From: Sphagnum compactum
Taxonomy: Eukaryota > Bryophyta > Sphagnopsida > Sphagnales
Reading direction: 5' to 3'
DNA length: 64,000 nt
NCBI GenBank assembly: GCA_965153455.1
Contig: OZ234503.1
Coordinates: forward strand, 9,677,118-9,741,117
Shown in pieces: positions 36,709 to 49,835 of this stretch; the first letter of the stretch is position 1, and every line of letters starts with the position of its first letter. The translations under genes and the position numbers were made by a program. The notes beneath the pieces are model-generated. The model saw nothing but the letters and a program-made list of their open reading frames with translations. It made no database searches and was not told the origin of the DNA.

Positions 36709-39211
36709 ATGGATGCAGCTGATGGCCATCGGCGAGTGCGCCAACGATTATCTTCGACTCTACAGCAGACCCTGAGTCCTTCAGCTCCTGCACATCGGCG
36801 AGTGCTACGATCATCATCGACTCTGCAGCAGAACAGGAGTCCTTCAGCTCCATTCGCTCATGAGGTGGCCCAGTGGGTCCAATATCGCCCAACTGCTGCT
36901 TCCACTGGTGTCAGGACACGATCTAGTCGACTGAATCCACAGTACAGTAACTCGGAGCCGGTTGCACTCACCATGATAACGGATTTTCGGAATGTTCCAA
37001 TACGTCAAGAGACTAGACAGCCAACTGAACGGCCCGAGCAGTTGCCTGTTGCACCCCGCCCACCACCCTGGCCATCTCAGCAGCTTCTTGATATACCCAT
37101 CCGGCCATCCCAGCTAACCCATCAGCTACCTCCTATGCCGCCCCGGCCAACCCGTCAGCTACTTCCTCTACCCATCCGGCCATCCCGGCAAACCCATCAA
37201 CTCCCTCCTATACCCGTCCGGCCACCCCGGCCAGCGCAGCAACTGCCTCTTATCCCCGTCCGTCGACCCGTGCAAACCCAGCAGCTGCGTTCTATACCCC
37301 TCCGTCGACCAGTGCAAACCCAGCAGCCGCCTTCTATACCCGGCCGTCCACCCGTGGCAACCCAGCAGCTGCCTTCTGTACCCCGGCCACTTCGGCCAGT
37401 AGACAATCCGAGAGGTTCGCAGTCTGTTGCACCTCGGCCACCAGTTCGGCCAGTAGACAATCTGAGAGCTTCGCAGAATAGACCGTCCATCCCTGCAACT
37501 CCAATGTCTTACCTTGACAAGGGAAAGGGCAAACTAGATATAGAGTTGTGCGAGCTTGAAGTAGCAGAGATACTCCTTAATCTCAGATACCTGCCAATGC
37601 ATCCCTCTAACATTGCCTCCAGCAACAGGTAAATAGGTGATGATCACTGCATGTACTCTCTCCCATCAATACAATATCCTGAATTTCCACAAGACGTTTT
37701 CAAGTAGAATCGAGTTTCTAGTCTCAATGTGAACAGCATCTCTTTCTTATCGTGGGAGTGAGCAATTTGGGCAGTAGTCATGTGGTGGATGCTAATGGTT
37801 TCAATTTTTGAAACCCTAGAAGTCTTTCCTCAAGTGTTTCTTATGTGGATGGATTTCAGGAGTTCGGATATTGATCCTCCACACCAGCTGCAAACTATGA
37901 CTCGGAGACAAAGAACTAGTGTGTACACCTTCCGTAGGATACGCTTTCCTGCTTCACAGCTCTCGGAGGACTGCATTGTAAGAATCATGAGCATGCTGTC
38001 GCTCAAAGATCTGAGCATATGAGCTTGTTTGAACAAGCGGTACTTTAGAGTGTTGATGGACTCTCACTTCCAAATGTTATCACCAGTGTTAGAGACAATG
38101 GCCGCAAAGTCGCCAATTTTCTACCCCAACCACACGGGCCGGCAGCCTAGGACCAGGCTGGGGTTGACATTCAACCTGGGTCTGAATGCATGGCAGCAAG
38201 CTCCCAATTTGTCATGGCTACCACCTCATGCCAAAGTGCCTCTGCGATCGTGTGCTGGTGTGATCTACTACACCACTCCGCGTGTAGCAGCTTACATCAT
38301 GTGTTCTCCGTTCAACAGGAAGTTCATGGTTCTTCCTAGAGATGGCACATTCCACGGAATTGTACACGAGATGATAGAGGTGCCGCCACTAGCTGCTGGG
38401 AACAACGACAACAACAACCCAGCTGATTGGAGAGAGCAGAGCTCAGCAAGCTTTCAGCTCATTGTTATGGGGTTGTCGAACTGGCACAAACGGAAACCCG
38501 AGTGTGAAGCAGGACGCAGACCCGAAAGACTGTACCACAACGTGCTTCGTATCTACGACTCCAGAACCAAGGCATGGAATGCTCCTGTGGATGTCCCGGC
38601 CACCCGTGATGGTATTCGCATCTCGGAGAGTCAATCTAGTGGTGGCGTACACTGAAGTTCCAGCCGTTTTGAGCACTTACTGCAAGGGCGTGCTCTACAT
38701 GATCTCTTTCGTCTCTGGTGTGTGCGTAGCATATGTGCTACAAACGGGAAATATGATAACACTCCTCCGCAAACCCCAACAGTGGAAGGATCTGAAGCTG
38801 GGGCGGCCATTACCCCATCTAGTGGCATCCGAAGACCGGGTTTTCCTTGTCGACAACATTTGTAAGTGCGAGGTTTCGATCTATGAGCTGCCGGGACCAG
38901 AGCAGGTGGTACATAGCGGACTACTGCAGCCAGAAGTGATAGAAGAGCCCACCTTGGTTTCCACAATGTATACAAATGTGCAAGTATTTCCTCCCAACAA
39001 ACAAGCTAATTCAGAACACACTTTGAACTGTTTCTACCAGAGTGGCAGAATCTTCCTCATGAGTGATTCAAGAAATGAGGCCGTTATGTACCATTTGGTG
39101 GATGGCACTTGGACATGGCTTCCTAGGTTCCCACTCCTTGGTGTGCATGGCAGGCGGGTGGATCGCATTGTAGGCCTTCCTTTCACACCCCGCTTGGGTA
39201 TCCGTTTCTGA
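36709..39211 (+). pseudogene. F-box/kelch-type protein gene with Pro-rich repeats, disrupted
   Basis: Exon 1 (36709-37628) codes a 306-residue N-terminal region. It has a duplicated LSSTLQQ..SPSAP segment and about seven Pro-rich repeats of about 14 residues (P.RP..TQQLPSI type, residues about 130-225). Splicing AG|GTAAAT at 37629 to the acceptor at 37859 keeps the frame and leads to an F-box (FPASQLSEDCIVRIMSMLSLKDLSI). There an in-frame TGA at 38020-38022 interrupts the domain just before ACLNKRYFRVL. The same frame continues with a kelch/F-box-associated region (residues NLSWLPPHAKVPLRSC, FNRKFMVLPRDG, LRIYDSRTKAW). Near 38605-38650 the homology passes to the +1 frame and runs to a stop at 39209-39211 (VNLVVAYTEVPAVL, CKGVLY, EDRVFLVDN). 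F-box proteins of this type recruit targets to SCF ligases. The target is unknown. Two lesions suggest a pseudogene, or less likely assembly errors. Confidence 0.75.
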
Positions 39212-40705
39212 TCAGTGTTGTAGTACAGTGATCTGCATGTGTTCAGTATTGGGACACTTTTTTTGTGCAAGTCTGCAGCTCTCAAGGGAGGAGATGATCA
39301 GTTGTTGTTGCTCATTTCTAGGATCTCAAAAAAAATTCACATTGGCAGCCATAGAACTTTTGATGTTTGAACCTTGCAATAAAATTCATACTTTTCATTA
39401 AGGAATTGATCTAACGTTGCAGTGTGCTGAACTTTTGCCAGCTGCAAGAGATTCAAGGATCATATTGTAACATTGTAGTAAATTGAATGTGTCAAACTTT
39501 GACACACTCTAGAGAGAGCTTCATGAATGTTCTTAGTGAGTTTTGCCAGCATGTGTTTTGAGAAGTTTGAGGGTTCAAACTTGTGTAATAATCTTCATGA
39601 ATGCTTTTGGGTCATACATGTCCAGTTCTTAACACAGAAAAGAAGAAGAGAATAGAATTTGCTGGTTCAACTGGTTTCTTTTGATCTTTCTTGTGAACAT
39701 ATATACAGAGATCCTGTTGCAGTCCAATTGTTGTAAGGACTTAGACTTGGCTGTATTTGAATTTTGCACTAAAGTGCGAGCCTGCTTTTGTCTGAACATT
39801 ATTCTTGTCATTGTTGTAAATTGTAGCTGGTTCACATTTTCTTCTTCTGATCATCTGTGATTGATTGCATGAATGTACCTGTGAATCTACCAAGCTTCGC
39901 AGCAGCAAGTGTGTTGATCCAAGCTTGTACACACCAGTTGGAATTCAAAACATTTGTGCTCCAGAACTGGCTGCATGTCTGTTGGATCCAACAGCATTAT
40001 CCTTCAACTGTTTAACCATCTCCTGCATGTTAATCCATCTAGGTAGAGATCTTGCAACTTGATGTATGATCAGTTCTTGAGCATCAAGTCTCTCTTTAAG
40101 GCCAGAGACAAGTACTGTATACAACGAATTCTTCTCGAGCTAATTACAGCTAAATACTTAAAACTGCGATAAGACACAGTGCAGTTATAAGAAGCTCTGG
40201 ATCTACAACTGTGCACAATTATTTATGCAAATCCCTCTGCAACAGAAAAATTCTGGAGACACCAAAAGGTGCTTGGTCCCAAAATTCAACGTCTGATCTT
40301 TAACTGATTGCACATACAGCAGCTTGTTTGATCACCCCACCAGGAAACAAAGATACAAAAATTACCAACTCGGAAGAAATAATTTTTGTGCTCATGACAT
40401 TGAGGATTATTTTCCCAATTTTTGACTGCACAAAACAGATCTGCAATTATGCCTGAGAGCTTCTCAAACACTGCTCATTGGAATTTGATAACTTCTAGCT
40501 ACATTGAACCTCCCACTTTGACTTCAGGTATAAATGCTAAAAAGTCATTCTCCACATACATAATACTTAACTATAATAGATAGATGCATGAATTTGTGGC
40601 TATAGATTTTCTACATCCATCCATCTAGATCTATCCTCTTTGGCAGCCTACACTCCAATGCAGCTCGTCTTACAAAGTGTAGAGTGCCTACCAAGCAGTT
40701 ACAAC
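39212..40705. other. Downstream region of the F-box/kelch gene, no gene seen
   Basis: This is a probable 3' UTR followed by intergenic DNA. Only short open frames without recognisable domains are present. Confidence 0.45.
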
Positions 40706-41015
40706 CAGTGTTGGGCGGGTATCACTTTTTTTTTTCAATGACGGCTGCCCCAGTTTTTTCAAACTATTCGCTCGGGCGGTGACGAAAAAAAGGGTTTGCT
40801 TCCTTCTACATCACTCTGCCCCCCTTGTTTTAGCAATCCGGGTTTCGTTCGTCTTCTTCGTTGTTTTCTTCCTTTCTCTGACAAACTGTGTCGTTTGCAC
40901 AAGAATGGCAGTTTGTGTAGTGGTGGGTCATACTTTGTAAGTTTCCAAATAACCTAAACCCTACCCCTAGGTAACCTATAGCCCAGAAATAGTTTTTCAT
41001 ACCTGATTAACACTG
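40706..41015. mobile_element. Intact 310-bp hAT-like MITE
   Basis: The left end CAGTGTTGGGCGGGTAT and the inverted right end (ATACCTGATTAACACTG) match at 12 of 16-17 terminal positions. The flanks form an eight-base target duplication with one mismatch: GTTACAAC at 40698-40705 and GTTACAGC at 41016-41023. CAGTGTT-type ends and an eight-base duplication are typical of the hAT superfamily. The interior is non-coding. Confidence 0.85.
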
Positions 41016-41023
41016 GTTACAGC

Positions 41024-44000
41024 TGCATTACCATCACATATATACTATCATGTATCACTAGTGCTGTGCTTATTGAGTCAATGCACCACATTCAAGGAGC
41101 AAAGTCAGAAATGAATATAAGACAATGCTTGAAAGATGATCCCATTAGGGGTCTTGGTGCGGTTGGAAAAACCTTTCATCGTGCACCCAATTGGTTTCAT
41201 AATGTTGCAGCCTACCATGGAGAAGTTATTGAATATTGAACAATTTTTTCATTGAAAATTTATTTAAATCAAAACTAAAAATTATAGAAGAATCTGAGTG
41301 TGCTCTTGGTATTGTTAGAAAGCTCTCAATAAGTAGATTTAATGAATGTGATTTGAATTTTTTTAGAACTAAGTGAGAGGGATATTGAATTTTGAGTAAT
41401 TTATATCACTAAAAAAATCAATTAAATTACAAGAAAATGATTTTGAAAGGAAAGAATAGTTGAAATGTAACCGGTTCACACTTGGCCAACAGCATAGGCT
41501 ACATAGTAAGATATTGCTTGAAAGATGATCGCATTCGAGGTCTCCCATCAAACCTTACATGTATGCTATATATAGTAAACCCCCTTTATAATTACGTCCA
41601 TCTTAGTCACATTTGTGTTTGTGTCACACATTTCTTGGTAACCATTTGGTTTAGTAGGAAACACCATTTTTTAGAGTTGTTTGGGAGATGGCAGACAGAA
41701 GCTTGGCAGCCTGCTCGTGCAGTTGGAGGGATTGTCCTCGGGTGAGATCCATTATGGCAATTGTACCAGAAGTTGCTAGGCAGAGCTTGTCATAGCAAGA
41801 TTTGACGATTGTGAATGGAAGACTCCTGAGAAAGATAATGATATATAGTAATGAACCAGGTACTGGCAGATATGATGAGTGCACCCACTGCTGGTATTGG
41901 GTTTGCATTGTAGGCCACTTTTGGGGTTTGTCTCCAACTCTCAGAGGATGGCTTTGTTAAATGTCAGGTGATTAGAAGTGTCACATTCATTAGTAGCACA
42001 AAATATTTACAAAGTTTTTTTGTAAATGTGATTATAATGAGAAAAATTAGAGCAAATATCAAGGTTTTGTAAATTGAAGTTCCTTTTGGCATTCTTAGTG
42101 TTGTTTTGTGTTCAAGATGTGTAACTAAACAACAATGAATTTAGTTGAAAAGAAAAGAAAAAACAACTTTCTAATGTAAGCAAGCAAAAGATGTGCGAAC
42201 TTGTCAAGAAAACAAAAAAACTTAATTGAAAAAATCTAGTTGACAAGATACACAAGCTGATAGTTAAAGAACTCAAATTCAATGTAAATCATAACATTAA
42301 AATAATAAAAAATCACAACCTTCTTCAAGACCTATAATGGATGATAAAACTTAGAAAAACCCATGTAAAAAATTTAAACGATTGACACCAATTTATTCTA
42401 CCATAAAAGATATGTTTTAATAAAAAAACTCTAATTTTTTTTTTGCCTATAGTCACAATCTTGTAAGGGTTTATATGGAATGTGATTATACATGTTTAAA
42501 TCACAATTCGTTAGTGTCACAAAAAACAGTGGTCACCAAGGGCATGAATATAAAAGGGGTTTATTGTACTTTAAGCTAGAAAAATCATTTGTATAAAAAA
42601 ATTATGCTCCTGCAAAACCATGATTTTGTATGGCAAAAATTATTAATCCTCAACTTCCAAAACTGCCACTACACACCCCACTCCACATCTGCAGGGTCCT
42701 CTTTAAAATTTCAAGCATAGAAATTTCTCTACAATTTCTAGAAAATTTGCTCTGTTGTATTCTAATCCACCCGGAATCAACCCAACTTGAAAGTTATGTC
42801 TTGAGATTTTAAAATAGTGAAATTGCTGAGTTGTATCCAAAGTGGCCCAAAATGAGCCCCACTTGAAATTTCTAAAGAGTGTTGAAATGTGTTTAGGAAA
42901 TGCTAAATCAACCCTACTTGCAAGTTTGAGGCGTCAAACTCTCTCATTGTCTTTGTACTTTTCATTCTATGCCATGGCATAATTACTCTCCTGAACCTAC
43001 AATGCATTAAAAACACTTGTAGCTCCTTTTTCTTCCCACTTTCAATTATCTTGATATTTAAAGTTCAAGTTTAGACTCCTTAAATCTTTCCCCTCACTAT
43101 CTTCAACCCTAAGCATATGGAGTTGAAATACGGTAGTTGGAAAGTATTATTTTTTATTTATAGAGATTATGATGGAGAAGTGTAGATGGATGTTTCTTGG
43201 TTTGAGACACATTATGGATTATACGATACTGTAGAAACTTTATTGAAGAATAATTATTTTATTTTTCAAAATCAGTTTTGACCAATTTTTTGGGAAATAT
43301 TCAGAATATTATTCAAATTTTAAAATATTTGGCAATGATGTAAAACCATGTATTAATATGTATATATTTACTCTATCAATATTGACTAAAATTATTTCTT
43401 AATTTTTTTAATGTGGGGATTTTTGATTTATTGAGGTTTATTTTTAACTTTATTTTTCAAGTTTTGGCTACCTTTTTCTAAAGGGCTTTGCTTGCACATG
43501 AGGTGAAAGGGAGGGAAAGATGGAGAGAATAGCATAAGGTTTAATGCCATGCTTAGTTTTGTTTTTTATGTAGATGCTTTTGAAAGTAGAAATGGGGATT
43601 GAAAAGTTACAATAGAGTGTATTAATTCATCTATTTAGTTAACACAACTGTGACAATGTTGTCAAAGATGTTGTCAAAGATGAGAAGTGTTGAGTGTTGG
43701 TTTGTGAACATGTATCAAAGCAACTTAGTTTTGAGTATTTATAAATAATTTTTTTATATTACTTATATATATATATCCTAAGACTTTGAAATCAATCTAA
43801 TGAATAAAAATTACCCAATTTTTTTAAAAAATTGTAACTAATTATTTTAAACAATAAAAATGCCCAACACACAATTTGAAAAGATTTGAAAATGACACAT
43901 TTTTGACAAATTTTTATATAAACCTTAGTGTAATAATTTTTTTAAAATGAATTTATAAAATATTTTTAGAAAGACATATTGAAAAAATTTAAGAATATTT

Positions 44001-46187
44001 TTGGAATAATAAAATGTAGTGGCCTAAGGGGATGGGTGTGGCTCATGATTGAGTGTTTACATCCTACCGAACAATCCTTACTACCTTTATAATTCAACCA
44101 ATTTTAAGAGGTATGGTGGATTCCAAATTGATGTTAGGACTTTCTAGAGTGATCATCATGGAGGTTTTATTATCACTAGAAAATGGACCAAGCAATTATT
44201 AAAACATTACATGACTTGGTCTTTTACATGGCAACCATAACAACCAACAAAATGTTAGCAAATTGATAGGAACAAGGTAGCAACATGGTGCACAAAATAA
44301 CTTACCTAGTTAAAGTTTATTCCATTCTTCCAAGGTGCATCTTGTTTTGATAGTTGGAAGGACCTAGGAAAACAAAGATATAGAACACAATTAAGTATTA
44401 GGGGTGGAGAACAAGAAACAAGTCACTATGGCAATCTCTTTAATTGTAAATGAATATTTATTACCTTGCTAGGTTGTATTCACAAGTTCAACCCGTGAGT
44501 GTTTACCACCTTCAAATGATGGAAAAATGAAATGGATTAGATTAGGTTGGGATTTTACATTTAATGAGAATCACTAATCAACACTAAAAACAACCAAGTT
44601 TTTGTCCAAGATTTTGTTAGGTTCTACCTAGATAGAATTAAATTCAATAACTCAACTTACAAGCAAATTAAAAGCTTGTATGGTAAATTGATTATTGAAG
44701 TGTTCACAAAAGTTGGAAACTTTTTTATGGTATCAAATAGGAACATTCAAACATCGTTGTAATGTTTGTTCCTACTATTTGTACTAGTGAATTGTAACCT
44801 ATACATGTTATCATACAACAAGCTTTGAAACATGCTTTCAAGGTCAATTTTAACAAATGAACTACATATGTTATCAAATAGCAAATCTATGATGGACAAA
44901 AGCCACACATTAATTTCAGGATGAGAAACCTTAAACCTCAATTTTTGTGGGTTGACCCATTAAGCTTGGACACAAGTGCGAGGCATGGGAGAAATAATAT
45001 TAAAGGTTAGGAAAAAATTAGAATTACAAAAGCATTCATATGATTTTTTATGTATCAGCTTTGGAGGCTAATGCACTAACTCTTCTTTTCACATTCATTT
45101 TAAAGATTGAAAAATTGATGTACATCCAAAAATTACAACAATCGTTGAAAATTATTTACAACCTAGTTCTACCTCAATTGGAGCTGTAACATTAGGTGGA
45201 TGCACAATAGCTTCAATTAGTGGAAGAACATTAAGATTAAAACAACAAGCTAGACTCAAGCAAAAAGAACTAGGTTGAAATTATATTGTAACAACAAGGC
45301 ATGCAAATTGGCTTTAGATACATTATTTTACAACCAATCTAATCAGTGATCAATAACCTTTCATACTATTGCCAATTGCTTTGAGATTTTGAATTGATGT
45401 GTGTGGGAACTTGTTTTACACATAGATTAGCATTATTAGCAAGAGGTTGTTAGGTTTGTTTAGTATTGCACCATCTTACACCATCCATTTTACACTTGTT
45501 ACACTTGAACACCATTCTCTAGAAAACTATTACAGGTAATTTACAGAATTGATTTTTCAAACAAACTTCTACTATTTGTATCTAGAGAAACAATTGTTGA
45601 AGGTAGCAAATTTTGAATTAGTGTTTGTGAGAAATATTGTTTTTTCATCATCATGGCACCAAGCATGTAAGTAAGAAAAGTGGGGGTGGAAAAGCTTAAT
45701 TGCAAAAAGTTATGGGAGCAAATAGGACAGGTTGGTAGGCAACCAAGCAAATAAGGTGGGAATAAAAGATCAATAAGAAGACAATTATGGCAATAAGCAT
45801 GCAAGCAAACAATAGTAGCATTAAAAAAATTTGAAAATCAACAACTGAGTTTGCAATTCATTTGTAGTTGTAATGGACACTTGCGACTAGAAATACCCCT
45901 AGTTGCTTTAGACAAGTGACATAAGACAATTAGACACAAAAGACATGACATTTCCATGAAGTTGAAGTGTAATAAAAAACCTTATGACTAAGCCAAAAAT
46001 TCTCATTCATTGCCATGGATGATGGTTAATATGATGTGGAAATTGCCCATAAACCATGTGGCAATTTGTCATTTATTCAAAAAATGTATATTATTATTTA
46101 ATTAATTGTAATCTATCCTAAGCTAGGCTACGTTGTAATAGGCTACTTAACATGTTCACATGCAGGTTCTAGGTTCACACATGTTAT
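41024..46187. other. AT-rich gene desert
   Basis: No gene is supported. The string 'gcttgaaagatgatc.cat' occurs at about 41127 and 41515 as part of a diverged direct repeat about 388 bp apart. Elsewhere only short open frames and A/T homopolymers are seen. Confidence 0.5.
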
Positions 46188-47066
46188 CACTATTACAAAA
46201 GTCTGGTTTTCACACTAGTACTGTCACTACTAAGATGACTATATAGTCAAAATTACTAGTCTAAAGTGATTAATAGTGTCCATTATGATTAACATCAAAA
46301 CTAACAATGTTTGTTATGATTAAAAAAACTAGACTACTAGCATTGTAGTCAAATCAAAAAACATGCTTACCCACATGGCAAGTTTCGCACCCACGTGGTG
46401 TTGTTAATGCTAACTAATATGACACATGTGTTTGAAACTAGTCATGAAAGCATGTGATTATAGGGTACTATAATGCTATTTTTTGTGATGTGGCAATAAA
46501 AATAAAAAGACATATTATGTTATTACATTTTATCAAAACTACAAAAATAAAGAGGCAAGCTATTGCATGAGCTTGGAGCCTAAGCCTAAAGCCTAGAGTT
46601 GGAAATTAGGATGGCAAAATGTTTTTTCCCTTATACACATGCAAGTGAAACCAAAGAATTTAACCACAAATGAATGTTGTACTAGTAAACCTAGAAACAA
46701 ACATGGGGATGAATGTAAGCATTCATCTTCATTATGGATGAATGATTTTTTTCATTCATTGAATGCATGGATGAAAAAATTTGATTACATTTAGTACATG
46801 TTTTTAATAATTAAATTTCCATCAGAATTATGGATGAATGTTTTATTTTATCGCTTAATTTTTGTGGATAGTATTTTTCCATAATTTTAATTAACTAGAG
46901 TTTCATGAAACACAATCTAATTATATATGATATAACATTTGTTGAATAAATAATGTAAATTCATTATAAATGTATTTCGTAGCTAAGGTTTAAAATGCCA
47001 TCATTTTTATTTTAAAAAAACTATATTACCATTACTATGCTAAGATCCACCCCATGATCATTATTG

Positions 47067-47068
<2 letters not shown>

Positions 47069-47108
<40 letters not shown>
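47069..47108. repeat. TA microsatellite
   Basis: About twenty uninterrupted TA dinucleotides occur here, inside the interval that holds the CACTA transposase relic. Confidence 0.95.
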
Positions 47109-47115
<7 letters not shown>

Positions 47116-47959
47116 AAATTTTAAAAAAATTAAATCTTTTTTTTTCGGGGAAAATTGACCCAATGTCATTGACGACATTAGGTTTTTTCTTCCCCCTCCT
47201 TTAAAGGTGCCACAACTTCTTTCAAACCTACATATAACTATCGTTGGCAACAATGGGTGTTTTTTTCATTCTTCGTTAAGGGTGCCATGACTTTTTTCAA
47301 ATTTAACCAATGTTGTTGACAACAATTGGGCGAGGGGGTTGACATTCATCCCATGACAATATTTCTTGAATTGCTTAACATTTTTCATGAAATTGATTTC
47401 TTAAACAATTTTTTAAATTTTGGTTCATCATATTTTCCCCTACTATCACAATTTCATTATCCATCATTATTAAATGATATTCAAATTTAAAATATTAATA
47501 TTTGGACAACAAATGAGGATGGATATAATAATTTTGAATTTATAATCTTCCAATTATGGATGAATTTCATCCAATGATTTATTTATTTAATACAAATCAT
47601 AAATGAAATTCATCCATGTAGGTGGATTAAAATCACATTAAATTTTTAACTTCAAAGCTCAAAGCTCCGAACTTAGGCATCACGTTCATACATAAACCAT
47701 CCTCCAAAAATAAATGATAGCATATTAGTGTAGTTCAAGTTTTTTTTAATGTTTATTGATGATGAAAAAAAATATGAAACCTATTAATGGAGATAACAAT
47801 TAAAATGAAATTCAATAGCAAATGCAATAAGAAAATGAAATATTAATCCAAAATTGAACATTGATATATGTATATTTACTAACTCCAATAACTTAAACTA
47901 GTTTCAAATTAAACAAGACAACAATAACTGCTTTACACAATCCACCCTAAAGGCCTAAA

Positions 47960-49835
47960 CTAAGTATCATTATTTGAGCTTTCAATAAGAACACCAATGA
48001 CTCCCTTAAAGGCCCAAACTAATGAACCATCAGTATTAAAGCTAAAATCATATTCCTCTACCCTATCTACTCCATCATTCACCACTACATTAGGCACAAC
48101 CATAGATATTGGAATTTGTAGACATACATCTGCATCATCATTTTGTAACATGAACATATCAAACTTTGTATGGTCAATTTGAACATTATCAATTACTTGT
48201 TTCCTACAAGGTTCCTTCTGCAAAACTATTTTCCATCCTCTTCCCTTGGGGTGACTAGAAACAAAGACTTGATTTGCATGTAATGGGAAAACAAAAGATT
48301 AGTCTAAATGGGAATTTGGGAATCCATTTTCTTGAACATTGGGATTTTTTTTTTTATTGCCTTTCCTTTTTTGACAATTGCAACAATTGAACTTCTTGTC
48401 CACATTAGAAACAAAAGCAATTCTTTAAAATGATCCAAAAACACAACAACCCTTACTTAAAATTGAACTCTAGGGCAGATAGGATAACATTCCTTTCTTG
48501 ATTTCATTATTTTACTTTTATTTTGTTATGGCATAATTTTTCTTGCCACAATTTGCATTGCCAACTTTTAAGGTACTAGTCCTTACAAATAATTCCATGT
48601 CAACATGTCAATTTACATTCAATGATTGGAAGTCATTTAAAAAAAAATTATGATTATTTTGTTTCATCAAGGATAGTATCAACATATAAATTAAATATGA
48701 TCATAAAGGAAACATGAGTATGTAAGAAGTTACGTGTGCCATGTTGACATCAACTCCAAATTTTGTAGCACAAATGAAGGTGCCATATCTTATAGGTTTG
48801 CAATCATGATTCGTGCACAACCATTTCTTTCAATAACTTCATCATTCATAGAAACATCTTTTTCATCCCACACTCTTTGTTGAATGGTTACGAAATGTTA
48901 CGAAATCATTGTATGATTTCATGACACCGTCTTGAAGTAAATGGGTTAGCTAAGCACATGGTGTAGATAATGAAGCCAAGTTTGTGAAAGTATGGGCTTC
49001 AAAAGAATCATACTAGAGATTGGGACTTGCAATGACCATGGTTAGTTAATTGCGCATGGTCAAGTAGATTGAAAAAGTTGTTTATTCAAATTTTTGATAT
49101 AAAAGTGTTATGTACAAAACCCTAGACCCTTCTCTAATGCATTGCCTTCTACCATGCTTCCTTTTGGCTTGCCTTTATTTCTTAATAATCCTCTCAAGGC
49201 TTTGAGATAATGTTGAAAGGGTACATCCATCAAGTGTGCACTAGACCACACAATTCCAATTGCTCCACTAAATGAACCAAAAGATGTGTCATTACATCAA
49301 AATATGAAGGAGGGAATTCTCATTCCAACAATACAAATGTTAAAGCCACATCATGTTTAAGGTCCCCCATTGTTAGTGGGTCCACAATTTTTGTACACAA
49401 TTTTTTGAAAACTTGTGATAATCAAATAATGGCCATAGTACAACCTTTGCCATAAGGTGTCGCATGCATAAAAACAAGACTTCTTACATCATGATGTGAT
49501 AATCATGTGACTTCATCCCCTTCATTTCTTCATCCTTTTGCAATATCTTTCTTAATGAAGACATGTAGTGAGATGGTGTTTTCAAATTGCTATATAATTT
49601 GTATAAACCTTTCCTTTTCTTCATATGTTAAAACACAAATGAAGCAATAGGTTTAACCACCTTACCTACAACATTATGTAGCCACAAATGTGGCCATATG
49701 CCACATTCTTTGAAATCTTCATAGATGACTATTATGTCCTTTGCATCAAAGATTGTTTTCATGACATTTTCACATTATTTTTTTTCATAATGCATTACAT
49801 TCAATGTTGCAAAATTAGGAAGCCATGTCCAATAA
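47960..49835 (-). pseudogene. CACTA (En/Spm) TNP2-type transposase relic
   Basis: Read on the minus strand from about 49835, one frame continues for over 600 bases with several stops and matches the plant CACTA transposase. It runs NVMHYEKK, then CENVMKTIFDAKD, then KGLYKLYSNLKTP, then GMKSHDYHIMM (entry to the DUF4218 region), then VPFQHYLKALRGLLRNKGKP and KGSMVEGN at about 49240-49150. A further part at 48300-47960 reads PFVFPLHANQVF, then GRGWKIVLQKEP, like the C-terminal DUF4216 region. Known CACTA transposases have RWMYPFERYLKTLKGYVRNK and GLKSHDCH at these places. Stops (for example after HIMM) and frame changes show that it is dead. Confidence 0.8.

Noticed and set aside
37197-37490. 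97-codon Gly-rich minus-strand frame
   Set aside because: It is antisense to the Pro-rich repeats of the F-box/kelch gene.
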